The notes below the pieces were generated by a model, which saw only the letters and a program-made list of their open reading frames with translations, made no database searches and was not told the DNA's origin. This document shows positions 5,158-9,673 of a DNA stretch of 9,673 nt, one piece after another. Positions within the stretch are counted from its first letter, which is position 1, and each line of letters opens with the position of its first letter. The DNA lies in assembly GCA_964625325.1 (NCBI GenBank), contig CAZVBA010000026.1, positions 1 through 9,673 of the forward strand, written 5' to 3'. Both the position numbers and the translations under genes were made by a program. Source of the stretch: CAZILM01 sp964625325 (GTDB taxonomy: Bacteria; Patescibacteriota; Saccharimonadia; Saccharimonadales; CAYVSP01).

Positions 5158-6189
5158 TCAGGTACCGAGCAGTTCCGGTTCTTGTTCTAAGGCGACACCA
5201 AACTTGGCCTGGACGGCATCGACAATTTTCTGTTTGAATTTTAATAAGTCGGCGGTGTGCTGAGCATGTTCGTTAACTAATACCAAGGCGTGCTTTGGCC
5301 AGGTGCCCATGCCGGTTTCGGCGTCGTGGGCGTCCTTAAAGCCGGCTTGCTCAACCAACCAGGCGGCCGATAGCTTGACTCGGTCGTCGGTAGTATCCCA
5401 GTAGACCAACCCGGGGTTGTTAGATTGCAGCTGTACTAAGGTACCCTTGTCGACAATCGGATTAGCAAAGAAAGAGCCGTTATTAGCCACTTTGGCAGGA
5501 TCCGGTAGCTTGGCAGTCCTAATAGCAATGACGGCTTCGCGTATGGTTTGCGGCGTCAGCTGTTCGAGGTGATTTTCCTCGATGTAGCTCTGCAGGCTGG
5601 CATAGAAAGGTGGCATAGAATTGCCCTTCATCAGATGTAGCGTGATGCTGGTTATAAAGAAACGGCCGTGGTCCGTTGTTTTAAAGCGGCTGGTACGGTA
5701 ACCAAAAGCGCAATCGCTAGTCGGAATGGTCACGAAGCCGTTGGTCTGGTGGTCATACGCTTCGACGCTGACCAGCACGTTGGACAGCTCCTGACCGTAG
5801 GCGCCGACGTTCTGGACCGGCGTCGCCCCGACGGTGCCGGGAATGAGCGATAGAAACTCCAGGCCAGTCAGCCCGGCTGCTACCGTTTTGGCAACCACTT
5901 CGTCCCAGTTATCGCCGCCACCGGCGGTGATGTAATGGTTTTGCTCATCCTCTGCCTGGTCTTCGTAACGGCTGATCTTATTGACCAAGACTAAACCTGG
6001 AAAGCCGGCATCAGTCCAGACGATATTGCTGCCGCTGCCAATCATAATGACAGGCAAATGACGCTCGTCAGCCCATTTCAGAGCCTCCGGTATTTCATTA
6101 CGATCGTTAATCTCGCTTAAGTAGGCCGCCGGTCCGCCCAGTCGCATGGTGGAATAGGAACCCAGCGGGACGTTCTGAAGCATATACAT
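5158..6189 (-). CDS. murB: UDP-N-acetylenolpyruvoylglucosamine reductase
   Basis: 343 aa from the ATG at 6189, the length of type I (E. coli-like) MurB. It uses FAD and NADPH to reduce the MurA product to UDP-N-acetylmuramate. The FAD-binding region shows IGSGSNIV (51-58) and IPGTVGATPVQNVGAYGQE (117-135). Catalytic positions are present: Arg165 in FGYRTS, Ser239 in NNGSFFANP and a Glu in LEQEPELLG at the C-terminus. The start is uncertain among GTG 6192, ATG 6189 and ATG 6183. A perfect TATAAT ends 7 nt before the ATG at 6189 and there is no Shine-Dalgarno, which favours a leaderless mRNA beginning at or next to that codon. It works directly after MurA, encoded 2.3 kb away, and is divergent from an XRE-HTH gene. 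Confidence 0.95.
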   Translation of the reverse strand: MYMLQNVPLGSYSTMRLGGPAAYLSEINDRNEIPEALKWADERHLPVIMIGSGSNIVWTDAGFPGLVLVNKISRYEDQAEDEQNHYITAGGGDNWDEVVAKTVAAGLTGLEFLSLIPGTVGATPVQNVGAYGQELSNVLVSVEAYDHQTNGFVTIPTSDCAFGYRTSRFKTTDHGRFFITSITLHLMKGNSMPPFYASLQSYIEENHLEQLTPQTIREAVIAIRTAKLPDPAKVANNGSFFANPIVDKGTLVQLQSNNPGLVYWDTTDDRVKLSAAWLVEQAGFKDAHDAETGMGTWPKHALVLVNEHAQHTADLLKFKQKIVDAVQAKFGVALEQEPELLGT

Positions 6190-6196
6190 CACTTCT

Positions 6197-6202
6197 ATTA
6201 TA
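6197..6202 (-). promoter_or_regulatory. murB -10 box, leaderless
   Basis: Perfect TATAAT on the minus strand, 7 nt before the ATG at 6189. A TTGACT lies 20 bp upstream, too far for ideal spacing. An AT-rich dyad, TTATA-N6-TATAA (6198-6213), overlaps the box and could bind a regulator. Confidence 0.6.
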
Positions 6203-6218
6203 CTTGTTTATAAGTGGG

Positions 6219-6246
6219 TTGCAGTCAAAAATAAAAGGCGTAAGAT
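6219..6246 (+). promoter_or_regulatory. Candidate promoter of the HTH-DUF3467 gene
   Basis: TTGCAG (6219-6224), 16-bp spacer, TAAGAT (6241-6246). Both boxes are imperfect. The ATG at 6256 lies 9 nt after the -10, the same spacing as murA and folC. The AAGG at 6247-6250 would be a weak, close Shine-Dalgarno if the leader were longer. Confidence 0.4.
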
Positions 6247-6255
6247 AAGGTTTGT

Positions 6256-6825
6256 ATGAGTGAAAAGAATATGGCGAAAACGCCCTTTCAACAACTCGGG
6301 ACTCAGTTAAAACAAACACGTATTAAACGCCAGGAGAGCTTAGCCGAAGTTTCCGGCGCTGTTGAGATCGATATTGACCTGTTAACCGAATATGAGAACG
6401 GCGCTCAGCGCCCCAGCGAGGACATCCTGCTGCTGCTCATCAGCCATTTTGCCGTTAAAGAAGACCACGCCACCAAGCTCTGGGAATTAGCCGGCTATGA
6501 CCAGTTAGACGTACCGGCCGCCCATATGATGAATGACGAAGACGGTCAGGCTAAATCAATGGTCACCGTGATGCCGGTAGATGCCCGGATTGTCTACACC
6601 GACATGGTCCATGTGATGGTCAACAATTACGGTGTTGTTATGAATTTTATGCAAGGCGCTGGCCCCAATAACCAGCCGCTAGCCGTCGCTAGAATCGGTA
6701 TGAGCAAAGAACACGCCCAAAGCGTCTTAGAAGTATTGCAAAAAACCATCGCTCAAGCCGAACGGCAGCAACCTAAAGCTTTGCCGACACCAAAATCTCG
6801 CTCCGAAAAACCTCGCCAAGAATAA
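6256..6825 (+). CDS. XRE-type HTH protein with DUF3467-like C-terminal domain
   Basis: 189 aa. Residues 14-68 form an XRE/HTH_3-like domain (LGTQLKQTRIKRQESLAEVS, then a YENGAQRPSEDILLLL recognition/dimer part). An acidic linker (91-100) leads to residues 110-170, where ARIVYTDMVHVMVNNYGVVMNF and VARIGMSKEHAQSVLEVLQKTI match the pattern of DUF3467 (a small domain of unknown function, usually with a RI-x-MS-x-EHA-x-x-L core). The tail is basic and Pro-rich. A DNA-binding regulator is likely; what the DUF3467 part senses or binds is unknown. It is transcribed divergently from murB over 66 bp, so murB is the first target to suspect. An alternative start is the ATG at 6271. Confidence 0.8.
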   Translation: MSEKNMAKTPFQQLGTQLKQTRIKRQESLAEVSGAVEIDIDLLTEYENGAQRPSEDILLLLISHFAVKEDHATKLWELAGYDQLDVPAAHMMNDEDGQAKSMVTVMPVDARIVYTDMVHVMVNNYGVVMNFMQGAGPNNQPLAVARIGMSKEHAQSVLEVLQKTIAQAERQQPKALPTPKSRSEKPRQE

Positions 6826-6871
6826 TTATCACTGCCGGCTTAGCACGGGGTACAAGCTTAGGGCCATGATT

Positions 6872-6880
6872 TGCTACACT
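6872..6880 (+). promoter_or_regulatory. Extended -10 promoter of the 81-aa gene, leaderless
   Basis: TGC followed by TACACT (6875-6880). The ATG at 6888 follows after 7 nt, so the message should start at or next to the start codon. No convincing -35 box. Confidence 0.55.
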
Positions 6881-6887
6881 TAGGGAA

Positions 6888-7133
6888 ATGCGTTGGCAAG
6901 ATATTGTTATTTCAGTAGCTCAACTTTGTTTTATATTCGCTATGCTCCCAAGCATTAGGAGTAAGGACAAACCTGCAACTGCCACAAGTATCATGAATGT
7001 GGTGTTAGTCTGTACCATTGCGGCCTGCCTGCTGACACTAAAACTATGGTTTTCAGCTCTGACTGCTTTGGCAATTGCCGTAACCTGGGCGATTCTGGCG
7101 ATTCAGAAAATAAAGCTCAACAAAATTCCTTAG
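6888..7133 (+). CDS. Small membrane protein with three predicted helices
   Basis: 81 aa with hydrophobic segments at about 5-22, 33-52 and 53-73. The loop after helix 1 is short and charged (PSIRSKDKP, 21-29) and the C-terminus is basic (KIKLNKIP), so by the positive-inside rule both should be cytoplasmic-facing, although the short second hairpin leaves the topology open. I do not recognise the family with confidence; PQ-loop/SemiSWEET proteins have a similar size, but the PQ motif is absent. The well-placed extended -10 box supports it being a real gene. It converges on the tRNA-like unit, whose 3' end lies 15 bp beyond its stop. Confidence 0.72.
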   Translation: MRWQDIVISVAQLCFIFAMLPSIRSKDKPATATSIMNVVLVCTIAACLLTLKLWFSALTALAIAVTWAILAIQKIKLNKIP

Positions 7134-7147
7134 TAATACTGCTTAAA

Positions 7148-7282
7148 TGGTACCCCGCACAGGGATCGAACCCAGAACAGTCCTGCGGACTGTTTCTGTA
7201 GTCACGAATGAAATGTCGTCGCTTTAGTGATAAACGTGGTGCACCAGCCACACTAAGCTAACCTTCGGCACCACCCAACAAC
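7148..7282 (-). ncRNA. Structured RNA segment with a tRNA-like 3' end (T-loop, acceptor strand, CCA)
   Basis: On the minus strand the segment ends in T-loop TTCGATC (7164-7170), acceptor strand GCGGGGT (7152-7158), discriminator A and CCA (7148-7150). The rest is not a normal tRNA. It has a 7-bp helix GTGGTGC/GCACCAC (7268-7274 with 7236-7242) capped by a weak hairpin, a 4-bp hairpin ACGA/TCGT (7205-7219 region), and a strong 8-bp hairpin AACAGTCC/GGACTGTT with a GCA loop (about 7178-7196), extendable by three pairs after a bulge. The T-stem CTGGG/CCTGT is poor (two Watson-Crick pairs, two wobbles, one mismatch). No local 5' acceptor strand pairs with GCGGGGT; the best partner is GCCCCGT at 7387-7393, beyond an intact tRNA. 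It could be part of one interrupted tRNA, a decayed class II tRNA, or an unknown tRNA-like RNA. Confidence 0.45.
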
Positions 7283-7358
7283 TGGTGTCCCCAGGAGGAC
7301 TCGAACCTCCAACCTTCAGCTTCGGAAGCTGACGCTCTATCCATTAAGCCATGGGGAC
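7283..7358 (-). tRNA. tRNA-Arg(CCG)
   Basis: Complete cloverleaf: acceptor GTCCCCA/TGGGGAC, D-stem GCTT/GAGC, anticodon stem TCAGC/GCTGA with loop TTCCGAA (anticodon CCG, reads CGG), T-arm GGAGG/CCTCC with loop TTCGAGT, discriminator A, encoded CCA at 7283-7285. No promoter is seen immediately upstream; the nearest -10 box (7402-7407) is spaced for the tRNA-like 5' end at 7393, so this tRNA is probably cut out of a longer transcript. Confidence 0.95.
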
Positions 7359-7371
7359 AATAAGGTGCGGA

Positions 7372-7393
7372 TGTCCAATTGAGCTAACGGGGC
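7372..7393 (-). pseudogene. Isolated tRNA 5' end (acceptor strand and D-arm half)
   Basis: On the minus strand GCCCCGT, TA, GCTC, AATTGGACA gives a tRNA acceptor 5' strand, the conserved U8-A9, and a D-arm up to the GG of the D-loop. After that no matching D-stem, anticodon arm or T-arm follows; instead tRNA-Arg(CCG) begins 13 nt on. A -10 box sits 8 nt upstream, exactly as in the complete tRNA-Arg(TCG). Its acceptor strand can form seven pairs (five Watson-Crick, two G-U) with GCGGGGT at 7152-7158. Confidence 0.6.
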
Positions 7394-7401
7394 GTACCAC
7401 C

Positions 7402-7407
7402 AGTATA
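7402..7407 (-). promoter_or_regulatory. -10 box of the interrupted tRNA unit
   Basis: TATACT on the minus strand, 8 nt before the tRNA 5' end at 7393. The box sequence and spacing are identical to those of tRNA-Arg(TCG) (7878-7883). It is the only visible promoter for tRNA-Arg(CCG). Confidence 0.5.
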
Positions 7408-7411
7408 TCTT

Positions 7412-7774
7412 CTAGATGTCTAAATACAGTAAGGCGAGTGCCATAAAGGCCAGGCCAATATCACGGAACGTAATGACTAATAGGTTGAGATTGAAAACGA
7501 CGATACCAACCAGCAACAACAACGCTAAGGCTGCGGCGTATCGTAGCCATTTACCCCAGAGCAGCCAAGCAGCCAGTGCGATTTGGATGGTAGAAATAAG
7601 CTTGAGACTCACGTCAGCAGCTACAAACTTGGTAGTAAACTGTGGCACGAAGCCAATCCATTCACCGGGATTTTTGAACGAAAAAACTGCAGCATATAGG
7701 AAACAAAAGGCCAGTCCGACTCTTAGTAGTAGACTGATCACCTGAAGTTTTTGCGGTTTATTCTGTTTAACCAT
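7412..7774 (-). CDS. DoxX-like integral membrane protein
   Basis: 120 aa with four hydrophobic helices (about 10-32, 54-74, 76-97, 103-119). LLLRVGLAFCFLYAAVFSFKNP (15-36), the EWIGFVP loop, the IQIALAAWLLWGK segment (63-75) and a conserved-looking FRDIGLAFMALAL end match the DoxX-like four-helix family. Members are small membrane proteins; some are linked to redox or respiratory functions, but the role of most is unknown. The start chosen is the ATG at 7774: longer frames would run into tRNA-Arg(TCG). An extended -10 lies 7 nt upstream, so the mRNA is probably leaderless. Confidence 0.72.
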   Translation of the reverse strand: MVKQNKPQKLQVISLLLRVGLAFCFLYAAVFSFKNPGEWIGFVPQFTTKFVAADVSLKLISTIQIALAAWLLWGKWLRYAAALALLLLVGIVVFNLNLLVITFRDIGLAFMALALLYLDI

Positions 7775-7781
7775 AAGTACT

Positions 7782-7790
7782 ACTATAGCA
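7782..7790 (-). promoter_or_regulatory. Extended -10 promoter of the DoxX-like gene, leaderless
   Basis: TGC followed by TATAGT (7782-7787) on the minus strand, 7 nt before the ATG at 7774. It is squeezed into the 19 bp between the CCA of tRNA-Arg(TCG) and the start codon, so any -35 contact would fall inside the tRNA gene. Confidence 0.55.
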
Positions 7791-7793
7791 AAT

Positions 7794-7869
7794 TGGTACC
7801 CGCGGCAAGATTCGAACTTGCGACCCCTTGGTTCGAAGCCAAGTACTCTATCCACTGAGCTACGCGGGC
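7794..7869 (-). tRNA. tRNA-Arg(TCG)
   Basis: Complete cloverleaf: acceptor GCCCGCG/CGCGGGT, D-stem GCTC/GAGT, anticodon stem CTTGG/CCAAG with loop CTTCGAA (anticodon TCG, reads CGA), T-arm GCAAG/CTTGC with loop TTCGAAT, discriminator A and encoded CCA at 7794-7796. It is the third complete arginine tRNA in the window. Confidence 0.95.
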
Positions 7870-7877
7870 AGGTCTAC

Positions 7878-7883
7878 AGTATA
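7878..7883 (-). promoter_or_regulatory. -10 box of tRNA-Arg(TCG)
   Basis: TATACT on the minus strand, 8 nt before the tRNA 5' end. No clear -35 box. It lies between the stop codon of the 195-aa gene (7897) and the tRNA. Confidence 0.45.
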
Positions 7884-7896
7884 GTTTATGTTTGAG

Positions 7897-8484
7897 TTAT
7901 TCGGCCATAGGTTGGGCAGCCGCAGCTTCATCAGCGATTCTGAAAAGGCGGAATACTTCTTCTGATGGATGGGTGGCGCCTTCGCTAAAGGCCCGGAAGT
8001 AAATTTTATTGGCGGCTGTTTCAAGCGCGATAGCTAGCGAATTAGCTGGGTTCAAAGTGAATGGTGGTCTATCTTCACCTTCTTCGTCGCGGACGATGAT
8101 GTCGGTAATTTCGTTCATGTCACGCAGGTAATGCCCGGCCACGACTAAGCGGGTGGTAATCTCACCGATGACTTTGGCATGATGTCCCCAGGCTGCCGAG
8201 TAATAAGATCGCTCCTCGTCGGTGACCCCGTCAAACGCTCGAACTTTACCATAACCATTGCGCTTCACCCTGTTCACTAAGTGCCGGCTCTTATCCATGC
8301 CGTCCAGACGTAAAATGGCTTTACCTACCAAAGGAACCGCCCCACTGACATGCCAGGCTTTTCTGACATGGGGCTTGATATACGGCAGCGTGTCTTCCAG
8401 GAGAGTATCCAATGTAACACCGGTCAATGAGCCTTCTCTGGTAGCAGGCATAACTTCGCAGAGCCGAGCCGGCGATATATTCAT
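7897..8484 (-). CDS. Orphan helical protein of unknown function, 195 aa
   Basis: I do not recognise it. From the ATG at 8484 it is a soluble, mostly helical protein without signal peptide or membrane segment. Visible features are a basic mid-section (KSRHLVNRVKRNGYGKVR, 65-82), a Tyr/Trp/His patch (YYSAAWGHHAKVIGE, 94-108), an acidic turn (RDEEGEDRPP, 132-141) and an Ala/Glu-rich C-terminus. The extra upstream TTG at 8508 lies inside the promoter, so the ATG at 8484 is the start. The very good promoter 6 nt ahead and the clean frame make a real gene likely. Confidence 0.78.
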   Translation of the reverse strand: MNISPARLCEVMPATREGSLTGVTLDTLLEDTLPYIKPHVRKAWHVSGAVPLVGKAILRLDGMDKSRHLVNRVKRNGYGKVRAFDGVTDEERSYYSAAWGHHAKVIGEITTRLVVAGHYLRDMNEITDIIVRDEEGEDRPPFTLNPANSLAIALETAANKIYFRAFSEGATHPSEEVFRLFRIADEAAAAQPMAE

Positions 8485-8490
8485 AACATA

Positions 8491-8518
8491 ATTATACAAC
8501 TTAAACAAAAAAAGTCAA
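8491..8518 (-). promoter_or_regulatory. Strong promoter of the 195-aa gene, leaderless
   Basis: TTGACT (8513-8518), 16-bp T-rich spacer, perfect TATAAT (8491-8496). The ATG at 8484 follows after 6 nt, so transcription should begin on or beside the A of the start codon. It is the closest match to consensus in the window. Confidence 0.75.
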
Positions 8519-8563
8519 TCGCAAGTTGTTCTGCTTATGGTGTGATATTTTTACCTTCCAGCA

Positions 8564-8569
8564 TACAAT
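8564..8569 (+). promoter_or_regulatory. folC -10 box, leaderless
   Basis: TACAAT (5 of 6) ends 9 nt before the ATG at 8579, the same distance as in murA. No clear -35 box is seen. An earlier in-frame ATG at 8570 abuts the box and could not be in the transcript. Confidence 0.5.
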
Positions 8570-8578
8570 ATGGCCAGC

Positions 8579-9673
8579 ATGGAGAAAATCACGTCTTTTG
8601 CTGAGGTACACCAGGTTTTGGAACAATATGTCCCTAAATCACGTTCTATGAGTGCGCCATATACTTTGGAGCGCATGACTAAGCTCATGGCTGCCCTGGG
8701 CAATCCGCAAAACAAGTTGAAGGTTATCCATATCGCTGGTACATCCGGCAAGACATCAACCAGTTATTACATTGCTGCCCTGCTGCAGGCCGCAGGAAAG
8801 ACAACCGGCCTGAGTGTTTCGCCGCATATTGACGAAGTTAATGAACGGCTGCAAATCAACCTGGAGCCGCTAAATGAGCAAGATTATTGCCGGGCATTGA
8901 GCGAGTTTATTGCATTAGTTGATGCGACTGGCCTAAAACCAACTTATTTTGAGCTGTTGGTCGCCTTAGCCTACTGGTACTTTGCCAAAAAAGAGGTAGA
9001 TTATGTCGTCATGGAAGTCGGGCTGGGCGGACTACTCGACGGCACCAACGTCGTAAATCGTCCGGATAAGGTTTGTGTTATTACGGACATTGGCCTGGAT
9101 CATACCAGCGTACTCGGCAAAACCTTGCCTGAAATTACCGCCCAGAAGGCCGGCATTATCAAACCCCACAATACGGTCTTAATTTATCAACAAAACCCCG
9201 AGATAATGCGAATCATTCGCGAAGTCTGCAATCAGGAGCAAGCCGAACTGCATGAGGTCCGTTTACCGTCAGCCGACATGTTACCGGCGCATCTGCCACT
9301 ATTTCAGCAGCGCAACTGGTATTTGGCCCATCAGGTATACAAGGTTGTTGCCGAGCGCGATGGTTTGGCCGAGCTGACAGCCGAGTTACAGTTAAGGACG
9401 ACTAAGACATATATACCGGCCCGCATGGAAATCGTGAAGCATCAAGGCAAGACTATCATTCTTGACGGTGCCCACAACGCCCAAAAGCTGCAAGCGTTAG
9501 GTCTAAGCATCCAAAGTATGTATGCTGACCAGCCGGTGGCTGTGCTGTTTAGCCTCGTCCAAAGCTCCAATTTGCGGTTGCGCACCAGTATGCGCGTGCT
9601 GACGTCCTTTACTTCACACCTGATTGTTACCTCGTTTGAAACCCAACAGGACTTTGTAAAACACTCCATAAAC
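8579..9673 (+). CDS. folC: Folylpolyglutamate/dihydrofolate synthase, partial (C-terminus beyond window)
   Basis: 365 codons open to the window end; full FolC proteins are usually 420-450 aa, so about 60 or more residues are missing. It ligates glutamate to folates using ATP (and in dual enzymes to dihydropteroate), a cytoplasmic Mur-ligase-fold enzyme. Motifs in order: P-loop GTSGKTS (54-60, Lys58), folate-binding loop SPHIDEVNERLQIN (81-94), EVGLGGLLDGTNVV (146-159), ITDIGLDHTSVLG (168-180), KAGIIKP (190-196) and the C-domain start with ARMEIV and LDGAHN (295-300). The start chosen is the second ATG, because the first one (8570) directly touches the -10 box. There is no Shine-Dalgarno. It is divergent from the 195-aa gene. 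Together with glyA it points to a working folate-dependent one-carbon pool. Confidence 0.93.
   Translation, partial: MEKITSFAEVHQVLEQYVPKSRSMSAPYTLERMTKLMAALGNPQNKLKVIHIAGTSGKTSTSYYIAALLQAAGKTTGLSVSPHIDEVNERLQINLEPLNEQDYCRALSEFIALVDATGLKPTYFELLVALAYWYFAKKEVDYVVMEVGLGGLLDGTNVVNRPDKVCVITDIGLDHTSVLGKTLPEITAQKAGIIKPHNTVLIYQQNPEIMRIIREVCNQEQAELHEVRLPSADMLPAHLPLFQQRNWYLAHQVYKVVAERDGLAELTAELQLRTTKTYIPARMEIVKHQGKTIILDGAHNAQKLQALGLSIQSMYADQPVAVLFSLVQSSNLRLRTSMRVLTSFTSHLIVTSFETQQDFVKHSIN

Noticed and set aside
7178..7196. Hairpin readable as a tRNA-Cys anticodon arm (stem ACAGT/ACTGT, loop CCGCAGG, anticodon GCA).
   Set aside because: Position 33 would be C instead of U, the loop bases pair with each other, and only 6 nt remain before the T-loop, too few for a variable loop plus T-stem.
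7148..7393. tmRNA (ssrA) explanation for the tRNA-like ends and long insert.
   Set aside because: There is no tmRNA-like 5' end, no tag reading frame with a typical Ala-rich end on the minus strand, and a complete tRNA-Arg lies inside.
8472..8479. GCGATATA, identical to one arm of the murA palindrome, within the first codons of the 195-aa gene.
   Set aside because: The second arm is missing, and an 8-mer match on either strand is not rare in 9.7 kb. It may be worth including in a genome-wide motif search only.
1..9673. CRISPR arrays, insertion sequences, phage genes or toxin-antitoxin pairs.
   Set aside because: I found no regularly spaced repeats, transposase, integrase or paired small genes of that kind. 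The two XRE-HTH proteins are not next to a recognisable toxin.

Overview
The window reads as a chromosomal segment of a small-genome bacterium. Candidatus Saccharibacteria (TM7) or another Patescibacteria/CPR lineage is my best guess. The reasons are compact, mostly monocistronic genes, very short or absent 5' leaders, a MurA carrying an N-terminal XRE-type helix-turn-helix, and many short orphan proteins. Two genes end in TGA (the 4304-5083 gene and murB), so the code is standard; this argues against the lineages that read UGA as glycine. The lineage call is inference only. Base composition looks close to half GC by eye.

Layout. (1) 1-190, minus strand: a two-tRNA unit, tRNA-Gly(TCC) directly abutting tRNA-Arg(TCT), with an extended -10 promoter. 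(2) 191-703, minus: a membrane-anchored, four-cysteine protein of unknown function. (3) 704-1008: a gap holding a striking three-tier stem-loop with a T-rich tail, a candidate structured RNA or leader, ahead of a YggT-family membrane protein (1009-1323, +). (4) A bidirectional terminator (1341-1375) separates yggT from convergent murA (1375-2895, -), which encodes an HTH-MurA fusion. Its promoter contains a perfect 18-bp palindrome between the -35 and -10 boxes. (5) glyA (3040-4299, +) has an extended -10 promoter and a leader hairpin next to its ribosome-binding site. (6) An orphan 259-aa gene (4304-5083, -) and murB (5158-6189, -). (7) Divergent from murB is an XRE-HTH plus DUF3467-like protein (6256-6825, +), then an 81-aa three-helix membrane protein (6888-7133, +). 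(8) 7148-7407, minus: an unusual RNA unit in which a tRNA 5' end and a tRNA-like 3' end flank an intact tRNA-Arg(CCG). (9) A DoxX-like membrane protein, tRNA-Arg(TCG) and an orphan 195-aa protein, all minus. (10) The first 365 codons of folC (8579 to the window end, +).

How they fit together. murA and murB encode the two steps that make UDP-N-acetylmuramate, and each is linked to an XRE-type DNA-binding domain: fused to MurA, and divergent from murB. glyA and folC both serve one-carbon/folate metabolism. Most protein genes have a -10 box 6 to 9 nt before the start codon and no Shine-Dalgarno, which implies leaderless mRNAs. The two genes with a good Shine-Dalgarno (yggT and glyA) are also the two with structured leaders. 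The most promising lead is the HTH-MurA fusion with its own palindromic promoter element, suggesting an enzyme that represses its own gene.
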